Source: Ligilactobacillus ubinensis (GTDB taxonomy: Bacteria; Bacillota; Bacilli; Lactobacillales; Lactobacillaceae). From it: 64,000 bases of DNA. This document shows positions 9,307-18,133 of the stretch, piece after piece. The notes under the pieces are model-generated. The model ran no database searches, was not told the origin of the DNA, and saw only the letters and a list, made by a program, of their open reading frames with translations. How positions within the stretch are numbered: the stretch's first letter is position 1; each line of letters starts with the position of its first letter. A program made the translations under genes and the position numbers. Where the stretch lies: the NCBI RefSeq assembly GCF_024160875.1, contig NZ_JAIULA010000012.1:1-64000 (forward strand). Reading direction: 5' to 3'.

Positions 9307-9335
9307 ATAATATACCCACCCAGGTATATAGTCAA
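9307..9335 (-). promoter_or_regulatory. Promoter with CstR-type operator upstream of the first CoADR fusion
   Basis: On the minus strand a TTGACT -35 box (9330-9335), 17-base spacer and TATTAT -10 box (9307-9312) are visible. The spacer holds the inverted repeat TATACCCACCCAGGTATA (9311-9328). The same ATACC-N6-GGTAT pattern is found in both promoters of the cstR locus near 54.5 kb, so this gene probably belongs to the same regulon. Confidence 0.8.
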
Positions 9336-9753
9336 GGAGTAGTAGCTTCACAAAATTTCTTTTTTATTTTTATAATCCGTAGTATCCTTGATTCCAATAA
9401 AAATTTTTCATTAAGAGTTCCTGATGTTGTCGCCAAAATTGAAACATACTACTTATATCAAAAAGCTGGACTGTGAAAACTTGGAAGTTTTCGTAGTCCA
9501 GCTTTTGATATAATAGTAAATCCATCGCATAACACTTGTATGATGAATGGCAATCCACAATCATGTAAAACTTCAACAATACCACAGTGGCTCAATAAGA
9601 GCCTAAAAAGAATAGGCAATGGCTACTAAAAATATCTTTCTAGAAATAATGAACTTTAATTTAACTTAATTCTTCGCCATAGCTACCTTGTTTCTAGGCT
9701 AACTATAAATCAAATTTAAATTTTCTGTACTAGAATCCAGAAGAGTATTTTAA
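9336..9753. other. Gene-free stretch downstream of the MFS exporter
   Basis: No convincing gene is present. The only strong structure is the long palindrome at 9453-9512. The 71-codon frame here reads straight through that palindrome and has no family match that I recognise. Confidence 0.5.
9453..9512. terminator. Long near-perfect palindrome, probable bidirectional terminator
   Basis: Arms of about 20 bases (TATATC, A-run, AGCTGGACT on the left; the complement on the right) enclose a second stem GAAAACTT-GG-AAGTTTTC. The A-run/T-run flanks the GC-richer core on both sides. It lies about 240 bases past the MFS stop codon. Confidence 0.6.
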
Positions 9754-11136
9754 CTAAATCGTACTTTTACCAATATTTCGACTGACCGTCGTCAACTCAA
9801 ACATTGGCCATAACATGAGCAAACCTAAAAAAGCAAAACCAAACTGATAAGCATGTTCCAAAGGCATTGTGTGGCTAAGAATTGAAACAATCACCGTAAT
9901 TAAGGATACACCCAACCCTTGTGCTAGGGTCATAATCACTGCCGTTAACGTATTAGCACTATTTCGTTCAGCCAAAGGTACATCAGCAAATGTCAACCCG
10001 TTGTATGCAGTTAATGCTAATGAGCGCCCAACACCAGAGATAAACGCTAGCAAGGCAATAATCCATGGAAATGTTTCCGTCGTAATCATGGCCAAACAAA
10101 GCGAACTGATCATCACCATTAGAAAGGCACTAAGGAGCGCGCCACAATATTTGAGCGTTTTGATAATCACCGTTGTGAATGGTTTAATCCCTATATTGCC
10201 TAGAAAAATAAAAATTACAAAACTCGATGCTTTAACGGGTGACCATTGAAAAACTGTTTGCAAATACACAGTCATCAAGTATGGCATCGCGCCAACTGAT
10301 AGCCATAGTACACTACAACCTATTTGTGTGAACCGAAATGATTCAATTTGCAATGATGAAACAGAAAATAATGGATTTTCGACTTTACACAAGTGAAAGT
10401 AAGAAAAAACTAACATCCCTGCACCAATAATAACCATCAGTGCTGCCAATAACCATTCAGCTCGCCCATGTGTCGCCAATTCCGCACCAGCTAAAATCAG
10501 CCCTGAAGCAATCGCAATTGCAATAAACCCCATAACATCAAACCGGCGATGAATCACTGTTCGATTATCGTGATCGATTAAGAAGAGGCCGTATAGAATA
10601 ATGATGATTCCAATTGGTAAATTGATCATAAATATCCAACGCCAGTTCCACCACGTCACAATTAGGCCACCAATTAAAGGAGCAATTGCTGGGGCAAGCA
10701 AAGCTGGCCAAACTAGATAGCTTGTCATCCTTAATAATTGTTCAGGAATTGTTTTTTCCAACACAATCAGCCGAGCCGTCGGTGTCATCATTGCACCCGA
10801 CATTCCCTGAATTACGCGCATCCCTAATAAAACTCCAAACGTCGGTGCTAATGCACTACCAAGAGAACTTAACGTAAATAATCCAACCGCCAGTATCCAC
10901 ATCTTTTTCTTACCAAACCGATCAGCAAGCCAGCCACTTAGAGGAATAAAAATGGCAACAGTAATTAGATAAATACTAACAAGTAGTGCAACAGTGGACG
11001 ATCCAGTCCGAAAATATTTCGCCATGCTTGGTAACGCTGTTGTGACAATCGTCCCATCCATGATTTCCATGAAGAGACTTGCAGCCATTAATAACGCAAT
11101 TTTGATTTCTTTAGTCATTCGATTGAAAGCCACCAT
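9754..11136 (-). CDS. MFS drug exporter, DHA2 (EmrB/QacA) family
   Basis: This 460-residue membrane protein is a proton-coupled multidrug exporter of the DHA2 type. The N-terminal helix carries MDGTIVTTALPSM, the hallmark motif D1 region of this family, followed by the loop motif GWLADRFGKKK between helices 2 and 3. Hydrophobicity suggests about 13-14 helices. It overlaps the end of padR and is co-transcribed with it. A second in-frame ATG at 11118 leaves an 8-base overlap and is an equally good start; neither has a strong ribosome binding site, which suggests translational coupling. PadR probably derepresses it when a toxic ligand binds. Confidence 0.85.
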   Translation of the reverse strand: MVAFNRMTKEIKIALLMAASLFMEIMDGTIVTTALPSMAKYFRTGSSTVALLVSIYLITVAIFIPLSGWLADRFGKKKMWILAVGLFTLSSLGSALAPTFGVLLGMRVIQGMSGAMMTPTARLIVLEKTIPEQLLRMTSYLVWPALLAPAIAPLIGGLIVTWWNWRWIFMINLPIGIIIILYGLFLIDHDNRTVIHRRFDVMGFIAIAIASGLILAGAELATHGRAEWLLAALMVIIGAGMLVFSYFHLCKVENPLFSVSSLQIESFRFTQIGCSVLWLSVGAMPYLMTVYLQTVFQWSPVKASSFVIFIFLGNIGIKPFTTVIIKTLKYCGALLSAFLMVMISSLCLAMITTETFPWIIALLAFISGVGRSLALTAYNGLTFADVPLAERNSANTLTAVIMTLAQGLGVSLITVIVSILSHTMPLEHAYQFGFAFLGLLMLWPMFELTTVSRNIGKSTI

Positions 11137-11659
11137 TCTTCTTCAAAGCTGCTTTAAATTCTTGAATCCACTGCTGCGTCACCTGTGCCTGTTTCAAGCG
11201 TAATTGCATTTTTTGCATCGCATACCAGTGATCCTTTTTTTCATGTTTCTTTAAATGCTCGAGCTCTGCTTGGCAGTCATCCACAATAGCCACTTGTTCA
11301 TTCATATATTGATCCAACAAATCCTGCTGTTTAGATAGCGGTAAATGCTGCATTGAATCCAACTTAATTTGGAAAATATCATCCGTGTGGGCACCCTCTG
11401 GAACCGGTTCATGCATCAGGTTAAAAAAGCGTGCTTCACCCTTCTTTGTAATCGCAGCCAATCTTGTCGATCTTTTGTCATCGTCTTGTATGGTTAGTGT
11501 AATATAGCCCTCTTTTTCTAAGCGCTCGAATAGCGGATAAATAACGCCAAAACTAGTTTTTCGGTGACGCCCAAGCGAGACCTGCATTGATTGTCGCAAA
11601 CGATAGGCTGTCTTAGGCTTCTCCATCAACTCACCCAAAACGTACAATTCATTCATCAT
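11111..11659 (-). CDS. PadR-family transcriptional regulator
   Basis: The 182-residue protein has a winged-helix PadR domain (MNELYVLGELMEKPKTAYRL at the start, with the wing IYPLFERLEKEGYI) and a C-terminal helical dimerisation region rich in charged heptads. I start it at the ATG pair at 11659/11656 because the promoter, two operator palindromes and an AAGGACGG ribosome binding site lie directly upstream, even though the reading frame stays open further 5'. It should repress its own operon and the MFS exporter downstream, the usual arrangement of PadR/LmrR-type drug-responsive systems. Confidence 0.85.
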   Translation of the reverse strand: MMNELYVLGELMEKPKTAYRLRQSMQVSLGRHRKTSFGVIYPLFERLEKEGYITLTIQDDDKRSTRLAAITKKGEARFFNLMHEPVPEGAHTDDIFQIKLDSMQHLPLSKQQDLLDQYMNEQVAIVDDCQAELEHLKKHEKKDHWYAMQKMQLRLKQAQVTQQWIQEFKAALKKNGGFQSND

Positions 11660-11679
11660 TTCAATATCAACCGTCCTTT

Positions 11680-11728
11680 TATATCTTTTAGATATAAACA
11701 ATATATATCTAAAAGATATAAAAGTCAA
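11680..11728 (-). promoter_or_regulatory. padR promoter with two palindromic operators
   Basis: On the minus strand a TTGACT -35 box (11723-11728), 17-base spacer and TATATT -10 box (11700-11705) form the promoter. Two 17-bp boxes flank it: TATATCTAAAAGATATA (plus strand 11704-11720, within the spacer) and TATATCTTTTAGATATA (11680-11696, over the start site). They are exact reverse complements, with arms TATATCT/AGATATA. Confidence 0.8.
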
Positions 11729-11743
11729 ATACAAAACAGACTC

Positions 11744-11980
11744 TTGCTTTCTTGCAAACCAACCTTCTAATAGCGTCATTGCGTGTTCAACCTGTTTCGT
11801 ATCAGTCTTACTCTGTTTTTTCGTATAGTGACTTAACAACACAAACCTTTCGCCAGCATAGCTCGCATAGAAAATTCTTTCCGATTGTGGTCTTAACTCC
11901 ATGATTGGATATTTATAACTCTTTAGTACATTTGCATGTGATAACCTAATAGTTTTTCTAAAGTTTCTAGCTGATAACAT
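11744..11980 (-). pseudogene. Remnant of a RelE/HigB-like (Gp49 family) toxin
   Basis: About 79 residues resemble the C-terminal two thirds of phage-derived Gp49/HigB-type toxins: a segment IMELRPQSERIFYASYAGERFVLLSHYTKKQSKTD-like (read in two pieces, MELRPQSERIFYASY and RFVLLSHYTKKQSK) followed by a helical TKQVEHAMTLLEGW. The N-terminal part is missing, an in-frame stop lies just upstream of the ATG at 11980, and no antitoxin gene follows. The frame runs on without a stop through the padR promoter into padR. I regard it as a decayed toxin gene; the family assignment is moderately secure. Confidence 0.5.
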
Positions 11981-12383
11981 ACCTTTTTCAGCACTTTTTA
12001 GTCATCTTTTTGTTTGCTCTCATTCAAGCTACCTACCCTAATCTCACTTTAGCCATTTCTATCTTCGTAAACTTCTATTTCATGCATCTTATTTATATCC
12101 TTCAATATAACTTCTCTGCTATATTATTTTACAAGCATAATATATGTATAAAAGTTATATAAAGTGCAATAAAAAAACCAAAAAGAATCTAATCTCTTTG
12201 GCTTTTGACGTCACAGTCATGCACGCATTATTAGTTAGCTAACAGCATAATTATTACCCCTAGATTAATATAGCTGCTTTACTATTTTCAACCCAGAAAC
12301 ATATAAAAAACATTAACTGACTATACATACTAGATAATTTATAGTAACCAAAATACAACTTTTTATTTTGTGTACCTTATTTT
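11981..12383. other. Gene-free stretch between the toxin remnant and the serine hydrolase
   Basis: AT-rich DNA without a supported gene. It contains the minus-strand terminator at 12174-12206. Confidence 0.5.
12174..12206 (-). terminator. Intrinsic terminator of the MurNAc operon
   Basis: An imperfect hairpin (AAAACCAAAAAGA with TCTCTTTGGCTTTT, one bulge and one mismatch) is followed on the minus strand by seven T residues. It lies about 180 bases past the serine hydrolase stop codon. Confidence 0.6.
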
Positions 12384-14324
12384 CTACTCAACATTTACCT
12401 TAGAACCTTTTAAATAGCTTGTTATATTCTTAGCAGTTGTTGTTTTTAGGAAATTGTTTGTAGTCGTCGTATCTCTGTCTTTTAAAGTTTCAAATAGTGC
12501 ACGCAAATCAGCTTTGTCGTATTTGCTATTATCCGCTTTATTTTCTTTAATTTCAGCATATCTTTGCGAAACTAAACTTATAATTTTTTGATCATTAGCA
12601 TTTTTGCTATCGTTATTAATGCCAGATACCGCTAAATTCACAACATCGCCGTATTTAGCTAACAGATAATGCCCCCCAGCAAAATCATTAGGATCTTTTT
12701 TAGCATCAACCAGTGGTGTATTTCTTTCATTAGTCAACAGAATTATCACATTGTTATTCTTTGGATCAATTACTGTTAGTGTACCTGTCCAACCCGTATG
12801 CCCCACAGTGCTAGAATCTGTTTGTTTTGAAAATGCCCAGTTATAATTTACAGTTCCTGTAGCATTTCTGCGCCATCCTAGACCATAACTAGGATCTGTT
12901 GACTTAGGTTTAATAAATTCTTGCAGTGTTTCTTCATTGCATAATTTATAATTTCCATAGCCTCCACCATTTACAACAATTTGCGCTAATTTTGCTAAAT
13001 CCGTTGCATTACTAAACAAGCCAGCATGACCACTTACACCTTTCATTGAATAATATGCCTTTTCATCATGAACTTGTCCTTGTAATGTATTTTTTCTAAT
13101 GTTGTTAAATGATACTGCTCCACCTCTTGTATTACCATCTAATTCAGTTGCAGCCGTATCGTTTTTAGAAAAGCCATTTTCAAGTGGATTAAAGGTGATA
13201 TGCTTTAGTGCCAATGGTTTGTATATTTCTTTGTTAACATATTGATCTAAGCGCGTATTTGTTATTTTTTCAATAATAAAACCTAATAGCATATAATCAA
13301 CATCTGAATATACCGTTTTTGTACCTGGTGTATAGTCTAGTGGTGTTGCGATTATTTTATCCAAAACTTCATTTCTGTTTTGTGTATATAATGCAATATT
13401 CTTATTTTTCTCTGGTTTCAATGGATTATCACTGTTGTAGTTTTGATTATGATATTGTGGATCAGCTGGAAATCCTGCTTGATGTTCTAGAATTTCTCTG
13501 ACAGTTAAATCACTCTTACCTTTAATTGTATCTGTAGCTTGATCTTTGAAGTTAGGTAAAATATCACTAACCTTAGAATCAATATTTAGTTTACCTTCAG
13601 ATACTAATCTTTGAATTGCATAATTAGTTGCATACATTTTCGTGTTGCTGGCTAAATCATATAAGGTATTATTAGTAACTGCTTTTTGACCATTTAATCT
13701 TTTTCCATCTTTGCTATAACTATTCACCATACCATAAGAAGACTGTTTGATAATTTTACCATTATGCACTACTACTAATTGTGCTGATGAAAAACCATTC
13801 TTTATTTCTGCCTTTATAACTGCATCCAGTAACTTAAAGGAGTCATTATTTTTATACTTAGCATCATTCGCTTTATTTTTTAATGTTGGATATGGTATTT
13901 TAATTTTAACATTCTTATTTTTAAGCGTATCTACCTGCAAAATATTAGCTCCATTTTTAGTTAAGTCCTTAATACTGATTTTATTCCAATAGTTTTGCTT
14001 TATGCTCCCCACATTAAGCTTATGACTGTTAATAAAAACCTTTAAGTCCTTATTATTTTTAGCTTTAAGCCATAAATACCCTTGACCTTTAAATCCCTTG
14101 AATTGTTGTTCTTGATTATTTAATAACGCATAGGAATCAAAATCATCATTAGTTGCACTCGCTTTTTCTGAAAATGTTGCTGTACTTTGAAAATCACCTT
14201 TAGGTTCACTTTTGGAATACCGAATAACACTTGCTGTGCTCTTTTTTGATAAAGTAGAACTCTTTGTACATCCCGTTAAAATAGCAACACCAACCGCTGC
14301 AAAAATCAAATACTTTTTTTTCAT
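12384..14324 (-). CDS. Lipoprotein serine hydrolase (beta-lactamase fold), AmiE-like
   Basis: The 646-residue protein has a lipoprotein signal (hydrophobic stretch and lipobox LTGC with Cys19), so it is anchored outside the membrane. A Ser/Thr-rich and beta-rich N-terminal region (about 20-160) precedes a PF00144-type domain with the SxxK motif SNTK (Ser226, Lys229), a YSD triad near Tyr339 and a GHTGWTG motif near the end. In the Bacillus subtilis MurNAc operon a homologous serine hydrolase (AmiE/YbbE) removes peptides from MurNAc. Being last in a mupG-murQ-murP-murR operon, it probably does the same here and frees sugars for MurP. A generic penicillin-binding or D,D-carboxypeptidase role is the alternative. 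The N-terminal extension is longer than in AmiE. Confidence 0.75.
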   Translation of the reverse strand: MKKKYLIFAAVGVAILTGCTKSSTLSKKSTASVIRYSKSEPKGDFQSTATFSEKASATNDDFDSYALLNNQEQQFKGFKGQGYLWLKAKNNKDLKVFINSHKLNVGSIKQNYWNKISIKDLTKNGANILQVDTLKNKNVKIKIPYPTLKNKANDAKYKNNDSFKLLDAVIKAEIKNGFSSAQLVVVHNGKIIKQSSYGMVNSYSKDGKRLNGQKAVTNNTLYDLASNTKMYATNYAIQRLVSEGKLNIDSKVSDILPNFKDQATDTIKGKSDLTVREILEHQAGFPADPQYHNQNYNSDNPLKPEKNKNIALYTQNRNEVLDKIIATPLDYTPGTKTVYSDVDYMLLGFIIEKITNTRLDQYVNKEIYKPLALKHITFNPLENGFSKNDTAATELDGNTRGGAVSFNNIRKNTLQGQVHDEKAYYSMKGVSGHAGLFSNATDLAKLAQIVVNGGGYGNYKLCNEETLQEFIKPKSTDPSYGLGWRRNATGTVNYNWAFSKQTDSSTVGHTGWTGTLTVIDPKNNNVIILLTNERNTPLVDAKKDPNDFAGGHYLLAKYGDVVNLAVSGINNDSKNANDQKIISLVSQRYAEIKENKADNSKYDKADLRALFETLKDRDTTTTNNFLKTTTAKNITSYLKGSKVNVE

Positions 14325-14364
14325 AATATCTCCCCCAAAAAGATAATTACGACTATGACAACAT

Positions 14365-14859
14365 CTAACTAAGAGTTACATCTGCGACAACGTCTGCTGG
14401 TGTTACATTTTCCACTTTTTTTACATCTACGGTACTTACTTTATCCATATTAGTAATTACTGTAATTGCTGTTGTCTTTTTTTCATGTTCCCTTATAAAG
14501 TCTAAATCCATATCAGCTAACTTATCCCCTACTGAAACCTGATCACCTACACTAACATGGATTTTAAAAGGTGCCCCTTGCAATTCTACTGTATCTATTC
14601 CTAGATGAAGTAAAATTTCTAAACCAGTGTCAGTTACTAGCATTATTGCGTGTTTTGTATCTGCTACCATCTTAATTTCCCCTGAAATTGGAGCCAAAAT
14701 TTCACCTTTATTTGGCTGAATAGCAAATCCATCGCCCATCATCTTTTGTGAGAACACGTCATCAGCTACCTTCGTAATTGGAATCAAAACGCCACTAGCC
14801 ATTGCTTTAAATTCTACTTTTTTATTCTTATTTTTAAAACCAAACAAAATATTCACCAC
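14365..14859 (-). CDS. PTS EIIA component, glucose type
   Basis: This 164-residue stand-alone EIIA (Crr-like) has the glucose-family fold with His70 and the phosphorylated His85 in LLHLGIDTVEL. It follows murR by only three bases. MurP here contains IIB and IIC but no IIA, so this protein very likely donates phosphate to MurP. Many other MurP systems borrow a general EIIA, so a dedicated copy inside the operon is notable. A short N-terminal basic stretch and a Val/Thr-rich tail extend beyond the core domain. Confidence 0.85.
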   Translation of the reverse strand: MVNILFGFKNKNKKVEFKAMASGVLIPITKVADDVFSQKMMGDGFAIQPNKGEILAPISGEIKMVADTKHAIMLVTDTGLEILLHLGIDTVELQGAPFKIHVSVGDQVSVGDKLADMDLDFIREHEKKTTAITVITNMDKVSTVDVKKVENVTPADVVADVTLS

Positions 14860-14862
14860 CTA

Positions 14863-15711
14863 TTACGAAAAATGTTTTTTTATTGTTTTTTGCGATTCTA
14901 CTAACTGCTTGATATTTCTTTGGTAGTCATTAGTAATAAAAGTGTAATATAGCATATCCACAACATATAGTTGGGCCATTAATGATGTTGTTGCAGCTGA
15001 ACGTGCCGTTTGATTTTCCTCACTATCATCGTTTACTACTACAACATCTGATAATTTACCTAATGTGCTGTATCTATTGCTACTTACTGAAATTACTGGA
15101 ATCTTTAAGGAACGTGCAACTTCTGCTAATTTGATACTTTCTAACTTTTCACCCGAATTGGAGAATAAAACTAAACCTGCATCTTCACTCTGTGTCGTTA
15201 ATCCAGCAGCTAGTAAATGTGTATCTTGCGAATGAATTATTGATTTACCTATACGCATGAATTTCTGTGTGAAATCCCGTGCAGCAACATCTGATGCCCC
15301 TAAGCCGTAGACATATATACTCTTTTTTTCAAAAATATAATGACTAGCTTGGCTTAAAATATCCTCTTTCAATAAAGCATTAGTTGCTTCAATTGTATGA
15401 TTTATTCTTAATGCCAACTTATCTTTTATTGATTCGATGCTATCTTTAGGATTTATTTCATCATATAAGGTTTTATCAATATTTTTTTCTAAAGCTAACT
15501 TCATTTTTAATTCTGGATAGCCACCATCTGGAACTATTAGTTTTCCAAATCTCGTAACTGTAGCTGTACTTACACCAGAAGCAGTTGCTAATTCAGCAGT
15601 ACTCATTTTTGTAACTTCTGTAACATGCGCTAAAATATAACGACCAATTTTTTGTTCTGATCGTGAAAACTTATTTAATTTGTTAGAAATTTCAAATAAA
15701 ATGTTTGTCAT
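14863..15711 (-). CDS. murR: RpiR/MurR-family regulator of MurNAc catabolism
   Basis: The 282-residue protein has an N-terminal HTH_6 domain (STAELATASGVSTATVTRFGK region, about 30-60) and a C-terminal sugar-isomerase (SIS) domain (about 110-250) that would sense MurNAc-6-phosphate or a related sugar phosphate. It lies within the operon that starts with mupG, which matches the gene order mupG-murQ-murP-murR of Staphylococcus aureus. It probably controls the promoter upstream of mupG. Confidence 0.85.
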   Translation of the reverse strand: MTNILFEISNKLNKFSRSEQKIGRYILAHVTEVTKMSTAELATASGVSTATVTRFGKLIVPDGGYPELKMKLALEKNIDKTLYDEINPKDSIESIKDKLALRINHTIEATNALLKEDILSQASHYIFEKKSIYVYGLGASDVAARDFTQKFMRIGKSIIHSQDTHLLAAGLTTQSEDAGLVLFSNSGEKLESIKLAEVARSLKIPVISVSSNRYSTLGKLSDVVVVNDDSEENQTARSAATTSLMAQLYVVDMLYYTFITNDYQRNIKQLVESQKTIKKHFS

Positions 15712-15720
15712 AGTTTAAGT

Positions 15721-17220
15721 TTAGTCCTTAATAAGATTTCCCTTTACATCCTTAGACATTCTGGCATCTTTTGGGATTCCAAAGAAATATGTTGCTATGA
15801 AACCGCCAATATATGCAGCTAATAATCCCAAAATATAACCTAACCAATGTCCATTATTTATTAACGGGATTAATGCAATTCCTGATGGTCCAATTGCCGT
15901 CGCTCCAATATTACCCAAAGCTCCGATAACTGCACCACCAATACCACCACCAACACAGGCAGTAATAAATGGTTTTCCAAGTGGCAATGTAACCCCATAA
16001 ATTAAGGGTTCACCCACACCTAAAATTCCAACTGGTAAAGCTCCTTTAATCATATTGACCAATTGTTTATTCTTTCTGCAACGTACCCATAATGCACAAG
16101 CAGCTCCAACTTGACCACCACCAGCCATAGCTAAGATAGGTAATAGTGGTGTCATTCCTAGTTTATTAATCATTTCGATATGAATTGGTGTTAAGATCTG
16201 ATGTAACCCAAACATAACCATTGGCAAGAAGAATAAGCCCAATAAGAAACCTGCAACTGCTCCACCAACATTTAAAATCCATTCAATAACTCCAACTAAA
16301 CTGGTTGAGACAACTCCTGCAACTGGCATAACCAAAAAGATCGTAAATACGCCAACGATTAATAGTGAAATTGTCGGTGTCACAATAATATCAATTGAAT
16401 CTGGAATTACCTTACGTAAACTTTTTTCAACTATTGATAATACCCAAACGGCAAAAATAACACCTATAATTCCACCTTGTCCAGCTGACAGTGCTTGCCC
16501 ATTAAAAATATTATGGATAGGAGCTTGCGGCGTAACTCCTGTTAATAAAGTCACAGCCCCTATAACACCACCTAATCCGGCAGTTGCACCAAATACCGTA
16601 GCACTATTAATACCTACATATATTACAAGATAAGAGAATAAGCCACTATTAATAATTTTTAAAATTGCAATGAATTCTGTCCAATTTTTACCAATATCCC
16701 CTGCTACCATCAAATTAGACAGAATCGCAGCAATCCCAGATATTAACCCAGCCCCTACAAATACCGGAATTAAAGGGATAAAAATACTAGAGATAGCTTC
16801 TAATACTTTTCGTACAGGTGTCTGCTTAATTTTAGATTTTTGTGCTGCATGCATCTCTTTAGCCTTAGCTTGAACCATTTCTTTATCACGTTCATAATCT
16901 GATTTTGATATTTCATCACTAGCTGCCGCGATAGTACTAGCCTCTGGAAATTTTTCCCCCAGTTCAACTCCAACTTGCTTTACCATTATATCTGCAACCT
17001 TATTAACAGTTCCTGGGCCAACAATCACCTGTAAGGTATCCTCTTGAACAACTCCCATTACCCCATCAATTGCTTTTAATCCATCAATATCAACTAGCGC
17101 TTCATCTCTAATTGTCATCCGAACTCTAGTCATACAATGAATTAATTTTTCAACATTCTGTGGTCCCCCAACATGACTGTAAATTTCATTTGCAATACGT
17201 GTATATTTATCTGTACTCAT
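15721..17220 (-). CDS. murP: PTS EIIBC transporter for MurNAc or MurNAc-GlcNAc (MurP)
   Basis: The protein has an N-terminal IIB domain (phospho-Cys in LIHCMTRVRM, about residue 29 from the chosen start) and a IIC membrane domain of the glucose superfamily (about 140-490), and no IIA. The assignment rests on its position between murQ and murR and next to mupG. In S. aureus MurP imports MurNAc-GlcNAc and phosphorylates it. I start at the ATG at 17220 because it is preceded by a GGGGGG ribosome binding sequence; the ATG at 17235 lies upstream of that sequence and has no site of its own. The required IIA is encoded two genes downstream. Confidence 0.88.
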   Translation of the reverse strand: MSTDKYTRIANEIYSHVGGPQNVEKLIHCMTRVRMTIRDEALVDIDGLKAIDGVMGVVQEDTLQVIVGPGTVNKVADIMVKQVGVELGEKFPEASTIAAASDEISKSDYERDKEMVQAKAKEMHAAQKSKIKQTPVRKVLEAISSIFIPLIPVFVGAGLISGIAAILSNLMVAGDIGKNWTEFIAILKIINSGLFSYLVIYVGINSATVFGATAGLGGVIGAVTLLTGVTPQAPIHNIFNGQALSAGQGGIIGVIFAVWVLSIVEKSLRKVIPDSIDIIVTPTISLLIVGVFTIFLVMPVAGVVSTSLVGVIEWILNVGGAVAGFLLGLFFLPMVMFGLHQILTPIHIEMINKLGMTPLLPILAMAGGGQVGAACALWVRCRKNKQLVNMIKGALPVGILGVGEPLIYGVTLPLGKPFITACVGGGIGGAVIGALGNIGATAIGPSGIALIPLINNGHWLGYILGLLAAYIGGFIATYFFGIPKDARMSKDVKGNLIKD

Positions 17221-17237
17221 CTCATATCCCCCCATGT

Positions 17238-18128
17238 TTATTTAACTACTTGACGTACAAAACCATTGGCATCCTTTAAAGATTTAATAGCTTCATCTCT
17301 ACTTAGATTTGTTAAAATCATAATAATTGCAACTTTAACATCTTGCTTAGCTTGATTAAAAGCTCTAACTGCATCTAATTCTGAACAATCAGTTGCTTGC
17401 ATAATAATACGTTTTGCACGTTCGATTAATTTTTCATTAGTCGGTTTTACATCAACCATTAAGTTCTTATATACTTTCCCAATTCCAATCATTGCTGCCG
17501 TTGAAATCATATTTAAAACCAATTTTTGAGCAGTCCCTGATTTTAAACGTGTTGAGCCTGTTAAAACCTCAGAACCAACTTCAACTTCAATTGGAATCTG
17601 TGCATGCTTACTAATTATCGCATTGTCATTACAAGAAATACTAATCGTAACCGCTCCAACTTCATCAGCATAATCTAATGCCCCAACAACATATGGTGTT
17701 CTCCCACTAGCTGCAATCCCTACAACAACATCATTAGAAGTTAAATTCAATTTCACCAAATCTTGTTTGCCGAGTAGTTTTGAATCTTCAGCTCCTTCGA
17801 CCGCAACCGTCATAGCCGACATGCCCCCAGCTATAATTCCTTGAACCATTTTAGGATCTGTTCCAAATGTTGGTACACATTCTGCTGCATCTAGCACCCC
17901 TAATCGTCCACTAGTCCCAGCCCCCATATATATCAGCCGACCATTAATGTTGAAGTGTTTAATTACTTCTGTGACTGCTTCTTCAATTCTAGGTATTTGT
18001 TTTTTGATTACTAAAGGTACTTTTTGGTCTTCTTCATTCATTAGTTCTAAAATTTCTCTCGTTGATAAAGTATCCAATAACATTGTCTTTTCATTACGTT
18101 TTTCTGTTGTTAAATTTTCTAAATTCAC
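17238..18128 (-). CDS. murQ: N-acetylmuramic acid 6-phosphate etherase MurQ
   Basis: MurQ cleaves the lactyl ether of MurNAc-6-phosphate to give GlcNAc-6-phosphate and D-lactate. The 296-residue protein has a SIS fold with the signature [21 protein letters not shown], and Glu83 and Glu114 fall at exactly the positions of the catalytic residues known from the Escherichia coli enzyme. Length is normal. It lies five bases downstream of mupG, supporting co-transcription and sequential action. Confidence 0.95.
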   Translation of the reverse strand: MNLENLTTEKRNEKTMLLDTLSTREILELMNEEDQKVPLVIKKQIPRIEEAVTEVIKHFNINGRLIYMGAGTSGRLGVLDAAECVPTFGTDPKMVQGIIAGGMSAMTVAVEGAEDSKLLGKQDLVKLNLTSNDVVVGIAASGRTPYVVGALDYADEVGAVTISISCNDNAIISKHAQIPIEVEVGSEVLTGSTRLKSGTAQKLVLNMISTAAMIGIGKVYKNLMVDVKPTNEKLIERAKRIIMQATDCSELDAVRAFNQAKQDVKVAIIMILTNLSRDEAIKSLKDANGFVRQVVK

Positions 18129-18133
18129 TTTCG

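Noticed and set aside
9370-9585. 71-codon open frame on the minus strand
   Set aside because: It reads through the long palindrome at 9453-9512, has no ribosome binding site and no family resemblance that I can see.
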